From assembly GCF_036421855.1 (NCBI RefSeq), contig NZ_JAZGOK010000003.1: a stretch of DNA of 64,000 nt; one strand, given 5' to 3'. A program made the translations under genes and the position numbers. This DNA comes from Georgenia_B sunbinii (GTDB lineage: Bacteria > Actinomycetota > Actinomycetes > Actinomycetales > Actinomycetaceae). Shown in pieces: positions 17,502 through 26,046 of the stretch. How positions within the stretch are numbered: position 1 is the first letter of the stretch; every line of letters starts with the position of its first letter. The notes beneath the pieces are model-generated. The model saw nothing but the letters and a program-made list of their open reading frames with translations. It was not told where the DNA came from and made no database searches.

Positions 17502-17566
17502 TTGACACACCGTGTGACTTCCACCACACTGCACCTGGGCGTTAATGTGAGCGCTAACGTCGCCCA
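17502..17566 (+). promoter_or_regulatory. GH43 promoter with nested LacI-type operator
   Basis: TTGACA at 17502-17507 is followed after 17 bases by a weak -10 (CACACT). Just downstream is the LacI-family-like core GTGAGCGCTAAC (17547-17558). It is nested in longer complementary arms TGGGCGTTA (17536-17544) and TAACG-CGCCCA (17555-17566). The site would overlap the start of transcription and block it. Such AGCGCT-centred palindromes control many actinobacterial glycoside hydrolase genes. No LacI gene lies in the window. Confidence 0.65.
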
Positions 17567-17638
17567 GCCCGCTGCTTTAGCGATCGACCGGATCGTGCGG
17601 GATCTGCAATGGCGCAGGACAAGAGAACGGAGAATCCG

Positions 17639-19741
17639 ATGGCGGACGAAGAGACGTCCCGAAAAGGGCGACGCGGTCTGCGGGGTTTCGTGCAAGTCTC
17701 ATCGGCCCTTGCCGCGGCAGGGGCACTGATTGGCGCGAGCATTGTCGCGGGCGGGGCCGCAGCCAGCGCGCCCGCCGCAGCGCCCCTGGAGAACCCCGCA
17801 GCGGCTACGCCCGGGGAGCCGACGCCCTGGGGAAGCCCTGCGGGCAAGGTACCTCTGACCGGGGTCGATATGGACCTGACGTACACGAACCCGATCAACC
17901 TGCCTGACATGGAGGTGGATGGTAGTTCGACTGCCATGGCGCCTACGGATGAGGCCGTTGCGGATGTGTCGGCCAGGATGTTGCAGATCCTGGAGAAGCC
18001 CGAGTGGACGTCAGCGGACGGGCGGAGTCTCTCTGGTCTATCGAAGTCCGGTTTCACTGCCGCAGGCGGGAATTTCTCTGCCATCGGCGAGAACGCTTTC
18101 CGGACGGCCGCGGACTTCAGTGCTCTGAACGTCGACGGAACCATCTATCTGTACGCATCCGGTGGCCTGGGAAACGAGGTCAATAGCCGGGTCGTCTGGT
18201 CCACGACCGATTACCTCACGTGGACCCCCCACCAGATGAACGTGGGCCTCACTGCGCCGTCCGCCGTCCAGGTCGGTGAGAAGTTCTACATGGGGGGCAA
18301 CTGGACGCCGTTCTACGTCGCGGACTCGCCCACCGGTCCGTGGACGGAGATCGGGTGGCCCAGGCATCTGAACGGCAGGACACTTTCGGCCGGCGACATC
18401 CAGTTCTTCCTGGATCCGGACGACGGTCGTCTGTACCTGGTCTACAACCTCGGCGCACCGATCATGGGCGTCGAGCTCGATCCGTCAGATCCGACGAAGG
18501 TACTGTCCGAGCCCGTCGTGCTCTTTGACTTCGACCCGGCCCAGGAGTGGCAGCACATCGGTGAGAACAAGCAGGGCTTCACCCACGGGTACATGGAGGG
18601 CGGGCAGATGTTCAAGGTGGGCGACACGTACTACGTGCAGGTCGTGTCCGGCGGTTCGGAGCACACGGGCTACGCCGCCGGAGTCATGTCATCGCAGAGC
18701 CCGCTGGGGGAGTACAGCCTGCCAGAGGGGCAGGTGAACCCGATCGGCTACGGCCCTCAGAGCAACTACCCGAGCGCGCTGTACCCGAACGCGGGGCACG
18801 GTTCCTTCGTGGTCGACGACGCGGGGAACATCATCTTCTTCTACACCTACGTCATCGCCTACGAGACAGGCTTCGAGCGACGGCTGGGGATGGACACGTG
18901 CGAGGTCGGGCCCACGGACGCGCTGAGCTGTGAGCTGTCCAACACGCCCCAACTGGCCCCGGGACAAGAGATCGACGGCCAGAGTGACGTCGGGCTGTAC
19001 AACGTGAGCACGCTCACCTCGGCGTACTGGACAAGCAGCTACGCCCCCGGACGCACCCCGTACTACGTGGCGGACCGGTCGCTTGCGACCTGGTGGCAGC
19101 CGGCCGAGGACGATGAGGACCCGACCTACATCAGCGGCTTCGGGAACCCTTTCTACATTTCCGCGGCGCAGATCCAGTGGAAGGAGATCGGGCACGAGTA
19201 CACGAAGGACAACGCGGTGCAGTACACCTTGGAGTACCGCGACATCGAGTCGAACTCTTGGCAGCCGCTGGTCGACAGGAGCGAGAACACCACTCCCTAC
19301 ACCGCTGACTACGTCACCTTCGACCGAGTGCTGACACACGCCGTGCGGCTGAAGATCACCGGCACGACGGAGGACGTCACGGTGGGGATCGCCGAGCTCA
19401 ACGTCTTTGGGGAGAACCGCACTCTCGTCGTCGAGAAGGGCATGATCCCGTCGGACGTGGATGAGGTGTCGGTGGACGTGCAGGCTCAGGCACGCTGCAT
19501 CGCGGGGCGTACATATCTCGCGGTCCGAGCGCTCAACACCGATGAGGCGCCAGCAGCCATCGAACTGACGACGGCCGCTGGCAGTCGCCAGTTCGAGGAG
19601 GTCGCTGTCGGGAAGAACGCCTTCCATACATTCAGTACGCGGCAGGACGCGCTGGAGGCCGGCACGGTCAGCGTCAGCGCGAGTATCGGCGACCGTTCCT
19701 CAACCGCCGAGGCGGCATACGAGGCGGTGAACTGTGGATAA
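17639..19741 (+). CDS. Secreted GH43-like five-bladed propeller protein with F5/8-type C-terminal domain (700 aa)
   Basis: A Tat-like or Sec signal peptide (Arg-rich n-region, then ALAAAGALIGASIVAGGAAASAPA) precedes a beta-propeller resembling glycoside hydrolase family 43, about residues 85-430. The general-acid region is GYMEGGQMFKVGDTYYVQ (Glu near residue 320), where the family usually has EGP. A discoidin/F5-8C-like lectin domain follows (about 460-590: DRSLATWWQPA and a C-terminal VGIAELNVFGE), then a beta-rich end. It probably attacks or binds arabinose/xylose-containing polymers outside the cell. The start at 17639 is preferred over the in-frame ATG 30 bases upstream because GGAGA lies just before it. 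Its base composition is milder than that of its neighbours, hinting at transfer. Confidence 0.8.
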   Translation: MADEETSRKGRRGLRGFVQVSSALAAAGALIGASIVAGGAAASAPAAAPLENPAAATPGEPTPWGSPAGKVPLTGVDMDLTYTNPINLPDMEVDGSSTAMAPTDEAVADVSARMLQILEKPEWTSADGRSLSGLSKSGFTAAGGNFSAIGENAFRTAADFSALNVDGTIYLYASGGLGNEVNSRVVWSTTDYLTWTPHQMNVGLTAPSAVQVGEKFYMGGNWTPFYVADSPTGPWTEIGWPRHLNGRTLSAGDIQFFLDPDDGRLYLVYNLGAPIMGVELDPSDPTKVLSEPVVLFDFDPAQEWQHIGENKQGFTHGYMEGGQMFKVGDTYYVQVVSGGSEHTGYAAGVMSSQSPLGEYSLPEGQVNPIGYGPQSNYPSALYPNAGHGSFVVDDAGNIIFFYTYVIAYETGFERRLGMDTCEVGPTDALSCELSNTPQLAPGQEIDGQSDVGLYNVSTLTSAYWTSSYAPGRTPYYVADRSLATWWQPAEDDEDPTYISGFGNPFYISAAQIQWKEIGHEYTKDNAVQYTLEYRDIESNSWQPLVDRSENTTPYTADYVTFDRVLTHAVRLKITGTTEDVTVGIAELNVFGENRTLVVEKGMIPSDVDEVSVDVQAQARCIAGRTYLAVRALNTDEAPAAIELTTAAGSRQFEEVAVGKNAFHTFSTRQDALEAGTVSVSASIGDRSSTAEAAYEAVNCG

Positions 19742-19879
19742 GCACTCCTCACATCGCACGAGCCACGCAGAGCAAAACTGGGCGGGCTGGGCGGAAGTCG
19801 CGACAGGACCGAACGGACAGCCGTTCGTAAGTTCGGCTCTAAGGCGTCCCATCCCGAGAATTGGACTGGAGAGGGACGC

Positions 19880-20500
19880 ATGAACAACAAGCATCTGCTT
19901 GCCCGCGCCGGCATCGGCGTCACAGGAGCGATGCTCTTAGTGAGCGGTGCAGCGGTAGCCGTCGCCGACGAGGTCGCTGGCGAGGACGTCGAGGTCAACG
20001 TCGAGATCGAGGCGCAAGAGCCGGTCGGCGCACTGACAATGAGCGTGGCGTCCGACTCCACAGCCTTGATAGAGGTGGAGTCCAGCGACGCCGACGTGCG
20101 TCAGTTCAACGGCACGCTGCCCACGGTGACGGTAAGCGACGACCGTCAGGAGGTGCCGGAAGGGGTCTTCTGGTACGTCACCGGACAGTCCTCGGCCTTC
20201 GCTGCGGAGGGGCTACCGGAGATCGGCCCGGACCAGCTGGGCTGGACGCCCAACCTCATCACGGACGACGGCGTAGTCGCGTCGGGCGATGAGGTGCTCA
20301 CCTCCCTCGACGAAGGAGAGGACGCTGTCGGGCTGGTAGCCGAGGAGCTTCTCGCCCTCGCATGGGACTCAGCCGAGGCGCAGGACACCACCGGGGAGTG
20401 GGAGGCGGACGCTGCCCTGTTCCTCAAGACCCCCAGCGACGTAGCACCGGGTAGCTACTCGGCGACCCTCACGCTGACCCTCTGGGAGGACGGGGTCTGA
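19880..20500 (+). CDS. Small secreted WxL-like beta protein (206 aa)
   Basis: A signal peptide (about residues 1-30, LLARAGIGVTGAMLLVSGAAVAVA) is followed by a Thr/Val-rich beta domain. It resembles actinobacterial WxL-domain-like surface proteins: GALTMSVASD early, VRQFNGTLPTVTVSDDR, then FWYVTGQSSAF, LGWTPNL and a C-terminal LFLKTP..APGSYSATLTLTLWEDG. It has a good ribosome site (GGAGAGGGA). It lies 138 bases after the GH43 gene on the same strand and ends at a strong terminator, so the two may form one secreted unit. WxL proteins attach non-covalently to cell wall in Firmicutes; the role here is unknown. Confidence 0.7.
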   Translation: MNNKHLLARAGIGVTGAMLLVSGAAVAVADEVAGEDVEVNVEIEAQEPVGALTMSVASDSTALIEVESSDADVRQFNGTLPTVTVSDDRQEVPEGVFWYVTGQSSAFAAEGLPEIGPDQLGWTPNLITDDGVVASGDEVLTSLDEGEDAVGLVAEELLALAWDSAEAQDTTGEWEADAALFLKTPSDVAPGSYSATLTLTLWEDGV

Positions 20501-20527
20501 TCGCTCTGACGACCGGCTGAACAGCCT

Positions 20528-20562
20528 ACGGTCGGGGCCGTGATTGACACGGCCCCGACCGT
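20528..20562 (+). terminator. Strong hairpin terminator after the WxL-like gene
   Basis: A perfect 15-bp stem (20528-20542 with 20548-20562) has a 5-base loop ATTGA and lies 28 bases after the stop codon. It also faces the recombinase remnant on the other strand and could serve both. Confidence 0.8.
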
Positions 20563-20626
20563 TGGCCGTTGGAGGCCGAAACGCGCGACCCATCTAGAGG
20601 CTTGGCCACACCGCCGACGCTTCGCT

Positions 20627-21010
20627 CTAGAAAGCGCCTTCGACCGGACCACTCGTCGGCCTCAGCTCACCTAGTGCCAGGGAGCGGTAGACCGTTGCCC
20701 GCGACACTCCCAGGGCCTTAGCTATATCTGTTGGACTTTCACCATTGGCACGACGGGCGCGAGCTATCGCGAGCTTGTCCGGGTCCATCACCCGGGGCCG
20801 ACCTCCGGTCCGTCCCTGCGCTCGGGCGGCTGCCAGACCAGCCATGGTGCGTTCGCGGATGAGGTCGCGCTCAAGTTCGGCGAAGGCGGCCATCATCGTG
20901 AAGAAGAACTTCCCTTCACCCGTCGGGCTGTAGGTGCCGGCGAGCGTCCCTGTGAGGACGCGGAGACCGATGCCCCGGTCACTGAGGTCGTCGGCGACCG
21001 TCCGGCGGTA
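20627..21010 (-). pseudogene. Truncated serine recombinase (resolvase/invertase), catalytic N-terminus missing
   Basis: The reading frame encodes the C-terminal part of a small serine recombinase: LSDRGIGLRVLTGT, the conserved FAELERDLIRERTMAGLAAARAQG helix, and a helix-turn-helix (DIAKALGVSRATVYRSL) to a normal end. The first 70-80 residues of the family, with the active-site serine and the DRLxR motif, are absent. Upstream the frame runs into a hairpin and tRNA-Arg on the same strand, which are not recombinase sequence. It is therefore a decayed fragment rather than a working enzyme. Its position next to a tRNA gene suggests a remnant of an integrated element. Confidence 0.8.
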
Positions 21011-21018
21011 GAGACACA

Positions 21019-21051
21019 AGATCCCCGCCAGGCTGGGCCTGACGGGGATCT
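21019..21051 (-). terminator. Terminator of tRNA-Arg
   Basis: Arms 21019-21032 and 21038-21051 pair over 14 positions with one G-T pair and a 5-base loop, 20 bases downstream of the tRNA. The recombinase remnant starts immediately beyond it. Confidence 0.7.
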
Positions 21052-21071
21052 GGTGTCGCTGTCTCAACGAG

Positions 21072-21144
21072 CGCGCCCGAAGGGACTCGAACCCCCAACC
21101 TTCTGATCCGTAGTCAGATGCTCTATCCATTGAGCTACGGGCGC
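21072..21144 (-). tRNA. tRNA-Arg (anticodon ACG)
   Basis: The 73-nt cloverleaf is complete. It has a 7-bp acceptor GCGCCCG/CGGGCGC, a D-arm with AGCTCAATGGATAGAGC, anticodon stem-loop CTGACTACGGATCAG, and T-arm GGGGGTTCGAGTCCC. The discriminator base is G and CCA is not encoded. Anticodon ACG (inosine-modified) reads CGN arginine codons. tRNA-Arg genes are frequent integration targets, and a recombinase remnant lies just downstream. Confidence 0.97.
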
Positions 21145-21258
21145 ATGGCCACGGTGGGCCGTGACCGAGCATAGCGTTCCGAGCCGGGCCGGGGAAACCG
21201 AGGAGCCGATCGGTGGACGTGAAGTCCACCACGCCCCTCGCCCACGGGCCGTGCCGGA

Positions 21259-21918
21259 CTACGCCGAGTGGCGCTCCCCGAGGGCCGCGAACAGCCGGGC
21301 GCTGAGGTCGAACGCGACGCCGGCCTCGTCGACCGCGGCCTCGATCTCCACGTCGGTCAGCTCGAGGCCGTCCAGCCGTGCCCGGTAGGTGTCCTTGAAG
21401 ATCTTCGGCTTCTCGATGGTCTCGAAGGTGTAGAAGGCGACGCCGTCCTCGCCGAGACCGTAGTGACGCTGCACGAGCCGCTTGATCGCCTGGCCGCCGG
21501 AGAGGTCACCGAGGTAGCGGGTGTAGGCGTGCGCGGCGTAGCGCGGCAGGTCGTCACTCACCTCGGCGACCCGCGCCGCGTACTCGTGCGCGACCGGCAG
21601 GACGTCGATCTCGTCGCGCCACTGCGGGCCGAACAGGAACGCCAGGTCGGTCTCGATCGACGGCGTGCGGGTGAGGCCGTCGAAGACGAGCGACTGGCCC
21701 CGCTCCGAGCCGCGCATCTGCTCGCTGGCGGCCTCGAGGGCGATGTAGAGGCCGTACTGCTGCGCGGCGAGGTCCGCGTAGGCGGCGGTGCTCAGCCGTC
21801 CCTGCATGAGGTCGGTGATGAACGTGACCGTCTCCGCGCGGTCGTGGGCGGCGCGGGTGCCCTCCCGCAGACGGGTCGACAGCGGGACAACAGCGGCGTC
21901 GATCACGGGCGCGCTCAT
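21259..21918 (-). CDS. hmuO: Heme oxygenase, biliverdin-producing (219 aa)
   Basis: A complete HO-1-type helical enzyme. The proximal heme ligand region is REGTRAAHDRAETVTF (His about residue 24), and the distal helix keeps YTRYLGDLSGGQAIKRLVQ (GDLSGG, about residues 130-140), with FYTFETI after it. It opens heme to biliverdin, CO and iron in the cytoplasm, supplying iron from host or soil heme. The ATG at 21918 is chosen for GAGGAG 6 bases upstream. A DtxR/IdeR-like box lies 39-57 bases before the start, so expression should rise when iron is scarce. Confidence 0.93.
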   Translation of the reverse strand: MSAPVIDAAVVPLSTRLREGTRAAHDRAETVTFITDLMQGRLSTAAYADLAAQQYGLYIALEAASEQMRGSERGQSLVFDGLTRTPSIETDLAFLFGPQWRDEIDVLPVAHEYAARVAEVSDDLPRYAAHAYTRYLGDLSGGQAIKRLVQRHYGLGEDGVAFYTFETIEKPKIFKDTYRARLDGLELTDVEIEAAVDEAGVAFDLSARLFAALGERHSA

Positions 21919-21956
21919 AAGACTCCTCATCGGGGTTCCGCTCGCGAGACGCGAGG

Positions 21957-21975
21957 TTAGGCAGGCCTATCCTAG
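21957..21975. promoter_or_regulatory. DtxR/IdeR-like iron box
   Basis: TTAGGCAGGCCTATCCTAG matches the 19-bp consensus TWAGGTWAGSCTWACCTWA at about 15 positions, including both TAGG/CCTA cores. It lies upstream of the heme oxygenase, a known DtxR-regulated function in Corynebacterium. Confidence 0.75.
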
Positions 21976-21990
21976 GCGGAGTTCCGCGCT

Positions 21991-22014
21991 TTACGCTACA
22001 TCCGTGTTGCGTAA
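21991..22014. promoter_or_regulatory. Inverted repeat TTACGC-N12-GCGTAA upstream of heme oxygenase
   Basis: Perfect 6-bp arms with a 12-base spacer lie just beyond the iron box. This could be a second regulator site, for example a heme-responsive one. No regulator gene is nearby. Confidence 0.35.
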
Positions 22015-22045
22015 TTCGTCTGATGAACTTTCCCGGTACGACGAC

Positions 22046-22084
22046 GGCGTCCCCGCTCTCCGGGGCGCGGAGAGCGGGGACGCC
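22046..22084 (-). terminator. Terminator of the first metallophosphatase gene
   Basis: A perfect 16-bp stem (22046-22061 with 22069-22084) with a 7-base loop lies 24 bases beyond the stop of the minus-strand gene that follows. Confidence 0.8.
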
Positions 22085-22107
22085 GGGCCGATCAATGCGG
22101 CCTGGGC

Positions 22108-25100
22108 CTAGCGGGTGGCGATGGTCCGCCGCCGCAGCAGGACCGCGCCGGCCGCGAGGAGCAGCAGCATGGCGAGGACCGCAGCCGTTACCGTGACACC
22201 GGTCGACGGCAGCGAGCCGCCGCCGCCGCTGCCGTCGACGTCCATGCCGGGCTGGCCGCCGCCGTCGCCAGGTGCCTGGTCGCCGCCGGGCACCTGGTCG
22301 TCGTCGCCAGGCGTCTGGTCGTCGTCGCCGGGCGTCTGGTCGTCGCCGGGCTCGGTCGGCTCGGGGTCCGTCGGCTCCGGGTCCGGGTCGGCCGGCTCCG
22401 GGTCCGGGTCCGGGGTCTCGGTACCAGCGAGCACCGCCGGCACCGAGTGGACGACGTTGCCGTCGACGTCGGTGACCGCGGCGAACCAGAGCTGGTCGGT
22501 GGCCGCCCGCTCCAGCTCGACGCTCACCGGGGCGCCGGTAGCGGTCTGCGCCGCGGCGACCTCGGCGGACTCGCCGGTGACCGCCCACGACGTCGTCGTG
22601 ACGTCGGTCGACCGGATGAGGTCCACCTCGACGACGAACTCGTCATCGCCGTCGTCGTAGCGAGCGGCCTCGCCGCGGTAGAGCGGCTCGTCGTAGCGCC
22701 ACGCCTCGAAGGAGTCGAGCGTCGGGGAGTAGGCGTTGACGGCCATGAGCGAGGCGTCCAGGTCGAGCTGCAGCAGCCGCTGGAAGCCGGTGTCGCGGTC
22801 GAGGAGGTCCGCGCGGGTGACCGTCGGGTCGTCCTCGAGCGTCGAGCGGTAGCCCTGGTAGTCGGCGAGCATCTCGACGACCGTGCGACCGGTGGCCCCG
22901 ACGTTGGTCACCGCGACGGTGTCCGTACCCACCTCGGTGGCGTCGGTGCGCTCGCCGGTGACCGGGTCGGCGTAGATCGTGGAGACGCCGTGGTAGTGAC
23001 CGCCGAAGACGAGGAAGATGTTGTCGCTCGGTGCCACGACGCGCTCCCACAGGTCGTACCCGGTCGCGGTGTAGCGGTTGTCGACGGTCTCCCGCTCCCC
23101 GCTGGGGTGCAGGTAGGAGTGGGTGGCCAGCACGACGTTGTGGTCCGGGTGCGCGGCGGCCTGCGCCTGCGCCCAGTCCATCTGGTCGTGCGAGGCCCGG
23201 TACGGCAGGCTGATGACGAGGAAGTCGACCCCGGCGGCGGAGAAGTAGTCGGTGTGCGCGGAGTTGTCGCCCGGCGCCCACGCCTCCCCGAACCACGGCT
23301 TGTCCTCGTACATGCTCACCGGGAAGTAGTCGTTGTACTTGTCGTTGTCGTGGCCCCACAGGTTGTCGTGGTTGCCCGGAAGGACGCCGTTGGGGATGTC
23401 GGCGTCGTTGATGAGGTCCATGATGTCGCGGGCCGCCTGGAACTCGCGGTCCGCACGCTCGGCGGAGTTGTTGCCGTTGATCCAGTTCTGGATGATGTCG
23501 CCGGTGAGCGAGTTGTAGCCGATCTTGCGGTCGTCCGCGTTGGCGACGACCCAGCTGGCCATCTGCCGGAAGACGTCCTGGAAGCTCTCGGCGTAGAACT
23601 GCGTGTCGGTCATGTGGTTGATCGCGACGTCGTAGCTGCCGGGGTTGGCGAAGGCCTGGTCGGTCACGCCGACCTCGTCGATGAGCCCGCCGGTGGTGCG
23701 CGGCCCGTCGATGACCATCAGGTTCGCGACGCCGTCGACGACGGCGGCCGGCTCGACCGCGCCCACGAGGGTGATGTCGCCGTCGGCGGACGGCACGCCA
23801 GCCGCGGCCGGCTGCCACGCGCCGTCGGACCACACGAGGAGCTGAAGCTCGTTGCGGGGCTCGGCGGTGCCGGTCCACACGAACTCGCTCACGCCGTCGG
23901 CCGGGACCTCGAAGCGCAGGTAGGGGAAGCCGTCCGCGGTGCCCTCGGCGAGCGGCGCCGCCGGGTCCTCGACGACGGTCTCGTCGTCACCGGCGAGGGC
24001 CTCGGGGACCGGGAGGGTGCTGACACCCGCGTGCACGACGGCGTTGCTCGCGTCGCGCAGCTCGGCGGCGCGGACCGCGACGTCCAGGTCCGTGCCGTTC
24101 TCGTCGATGGTCGTGATCGTCACCGCGGTGCCGTCCTCGGAAGCGACGGCGGGCGTGCCGGGCACGTGGTCGGTCGCGACGTCGACGGCGTCCGTCTCGC
24201 CCGGCAGCGGGACGGTCGGGTCGACGTACTCAGCGTCGACGAGCTCGCCGGGCGTGCGCTGGGCGGCGACGAAGTCGAGCTCGTTGTCGCCGAGCGACTG
24301 GGCGCGGGTGTAGCTCTCGCCGAGGTCCGTCTTCGTGTAGTTGCGGGCCTCCTCGCCCAGCCGGCAGGGGGTGTACTGGTTGACACTGACGTCATAGGCG
24401 GCGAACGCGTCGACCAGCGCGCCGTCGGCGTCGGTGATGTACATGCCGTAGCCGTCGGTCTGGTTGAGGCCGGTGCCGTAGGTGGCGTCCGCGATCTCGA
24501 GGAGCGCGGCGGGGGCGCCGGCGGGAACACCGACGTAGGTGTCGCCGGGCTGCAGGGTGATCTCGCCGAGGTCGTCGATCTGCGCGTTGGTGCCGACACC
24601 GGGCTGGCCGGTGCCGTAGCAGCGGTAGGCCGACCAACCTGAGAGGTCGACCGGCTCGCTGCCGTAGTTGCCGAGCTCGAAGAACTCGTCGTTGCCGCCC
24701 GCCGGGCCGCTGGCGATGACCTCGCTCAGCCGGACGTCGCCGAAGCCCTCGAAGCTCGGCACCGGGGCGTACTCCGCGGCGGCGTCGTCCACGCCGGGGG
24801 TGCGGGTGGTCGTGGTGATGAAGTCCGCGGCGTTGTCACCGGTGTCGGAGACGCGCTGGTAGACGCCGTCGTCGAAGTGGTTGAGCTTCTCGTCGATCGG
24901 CGCGCCGTCGCTGCAGGGGCTGTTGCGGTTGTCGTAGACGCCCACGCGGTCGACGATCTCGTCGTCGCCGGTGAGGAGCATGACGCCGAAGTCGCGCCAG
25001 TGCATGCCCGTGCCGTAGGTGGCGTCGGCGTCTGCGGCGTACTGGCCGCCGCTGTGCGCGATGACGTAGCTGTCGCCCGGCTCGACGACCGACCCGCCGG

Positions 25101-25956
25101 CCAGGTCACCGTTCTGCAGGTACTGCGTGCCGTTCTCGCCGCACCGGAAGAGCTGGTAGCCGCTCACGTCGACCGGCGCCGTGCCCTGGTTGGTGACCTC
25201 GACGTACTGGTCCGCGGTGGTCTGCGAGCCGCTGCTGGTGAACTCGGTGATCCGCAGGCCGTTGTCGACGCGGGCGACGTCGCCCTCGGTGACGTTCGCA
25301 GCGCCGACGGTCCGCGGCGCGATGACCCAGTCCTGCTCGATGTCACCGGTGTTGGACACCCGCTGGTGGGAGTCGTCGAGGCGGTGCTGCAGGCCGCGCT
25401 GCAGCCACTGGCCGTCGACGGCGCAGTCGGTGGCGATGTCCTCGTGGTAGAACCCGATGGCGTCGACCCGCTGCCCGGAGGCGTCCTCGATGAAGGCGCC
25501 GAAGCCGAAGCTGTGCAGGCTCGTGCCGTAGTAGGAGTCGGCGTCGTAGCCCGAGCCCTCGCGGGCGGTGGTGTACTGCTCACCTGCTGCCAGCGTGGTG
25601 CCGTCCGCGACGACCGCCTGCGGCCCGTAGCCGCCGCCGGTCTGGCCGCAGCGGTAGATCTTCCAGCCCGAGATGTCCATCGCCGACTCGCCGTAGTTGG
25701 TGATCTCGATGAAGTTCTTGTTGCCGTCGCGGTTGGCCTGCGACGTCGCGCCCGCGCCACCGTTGGCGATCTCGCTGATGAGCACCGGCGAGCCGGGCTC
25801 GATGTCGTAGCGCATCGGCACGACCGGCACGAGGCCGGCGGCGCCGGCCGGGATCGCGGCGCTGAGCGACACGGCCGCGGCGGCGGCCGCGATGAGACCA
25901 CGGCGCCGGTGCCCCGCACCGGATCGCTCGGGTGGACGTCTGAGGGCACGGAACAA
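22108..25956 (-). CDS. LPXTG-anchored lamin-tail / calcineurin-like metallophosphatase surface protein, copy 1 (1282 aa)
   Basis: A signal segment (HRRRGLIAAAAAAVSLSAAIPAGAAG) is followed by three lamin-tail domains (about 50-540; FIEITNYG, YVEVTNQG and FFELGNYG mark them). A two-domain linker leads to a calcineurin-type phosphoesterase (about 775-1060) with MTDTQF, LTGDIIQNW, VLPGNHDNLWG, ATHSYLH and GGHYHG. A Ser/Asp/Pro-rich spacer leads to LPSTG (about 1250), a hydrophobic helix and RRR. The metal-binding residues are complete, so hydrolysis of extracellular phosphate esters is likely. The TTG at 25956 is preferred: AGGGA lies 6 bases upstream, the signal peptide follows directly, and the DNA further upstream carries regulatory repeats. 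It is a tandem paralogue of the next gene. Confidence 0.88.
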   Translation of the reverse strand: MFRALRRPPERSGAGHRRRGLIAAAAAAVSLSAAIPAGAAGLVPVVPMRYDIEPGSPVLISEIANGGAGATSQANRDGNKNFIEITNYGESAMDISGWKIYRCGQTGGGYGPQAVVADGTTLAAGEQYTTAREGSGYDADSYYGTSLHSFGFGAFIEDASGQRVDAIGFYHEDIATDCAVDGQWLQRGLQHRLDDSHQRVSNTGDIEQDWVIAPRTVGAANVTEGDVARVDNGLRITEFTSSGSQTTADQYVEVTNQGTAPVDVSGYQLFRCGENGTQYLQNGDLAGGSVVEPGDSYVIAHSGGQYAADADATYGTGMHWRDFGVMLLTGDDEIVDRVGVYDNRNSPCSDGAPIDEKLNHFDDGVYQRVSDTGDNAADFITTTTRTPGVDDAAAEYAPVPSFEGFGDVRLSEVIASGPAGGNDEFFELGNYGSEPVDLSGWSAYRCYGTGQPGVGTNAQIDDLGEITLQPGDTYVGVPAGAPAALLEIADATYGTGLNQTDGYGMYITDADGALVDAFAAYDVSVNQYTPCRLGEEARNYTKTDLGESYTRAQSLGDNELDFVAAQRTPGELVDAEYVDPTVPLPGETDAVDVATDHVPGTPAVASEDGTAVTITTIDENGTDLDVAVRAAELRDASNAVVHAGVSTLPVPEALAGDDETVVEDPAAPLAEGTADGFPYLRFEVPADGVSEFVWTGTAEPRNELQLLVWSDGAWQPAAAGVPSADGDITLVGAVEPAAVVDGVANLMVIDGPRTTGGLIDEVGVTDQAFANPGSYDVAINHMTDTQFYAESFQDVFRQMASWVVANADDRKIGYNSLTGDIIQNWINGNNSAERADREFQAARDIMDLINDADIPNGVLPGNHDNLWGHDNDKYNDYFPVSMYEDKPWFGEAWAPGDNSAHTDYFSAAGVDFLVISLPYRASHDQMDWAQAQAAAHPDHNVVLATHSYLHPSGERETVDNRYTATGYDLWERVVAPSDNIFLVFGGHYHGVSTIYADPVTGERTDATEVGTDTVAVTNVGATGRTVVEMLADYQGYRSTLEDDPTVTRADLLDRDTGFQRLLQLDLDASLMAVNAYSPTLDSFEAWRYDEPLYRGEAARYDDGDDEFVVEVDLIRSTDVTTTSWAVTGESAEVAAAQTATGAPVSVELERAATDQLWFAAVTDVDGNVVHSVPAVLAGTETPDPDPEPADPDPEPTDPEPTEPGDDQTPGDDDQTPGDDDQVPGGDQAPGDGGGQPGMDVDGSGGGGSLPSTGVTVTAAVLAMLLLLAAGAVLLRRRTIATR

Positions 25957-26046
25957 GGCGGATCCCTTCGCTGGATGACCGCAGCCGCCGACGACGACGG
26001 CTCGGGGCAGCCCGGCAGAGGACCGCCGGAGCCCACCCTGACGGGG

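Noticed and set aside
21004..21232. N-terminal extension of the recombinase frame
   Set aside because: It reads through tRNA-Arg and its terminator, so it is not protein-coding.
22447..24642. Long plus-strand frames opposite the metallophosphatase genes (also 27247-29970)
   Set aside because: Shadow frames rich in Val/Asp/Arg without start signals; the minus frames carry the metallophosphatase motifs.
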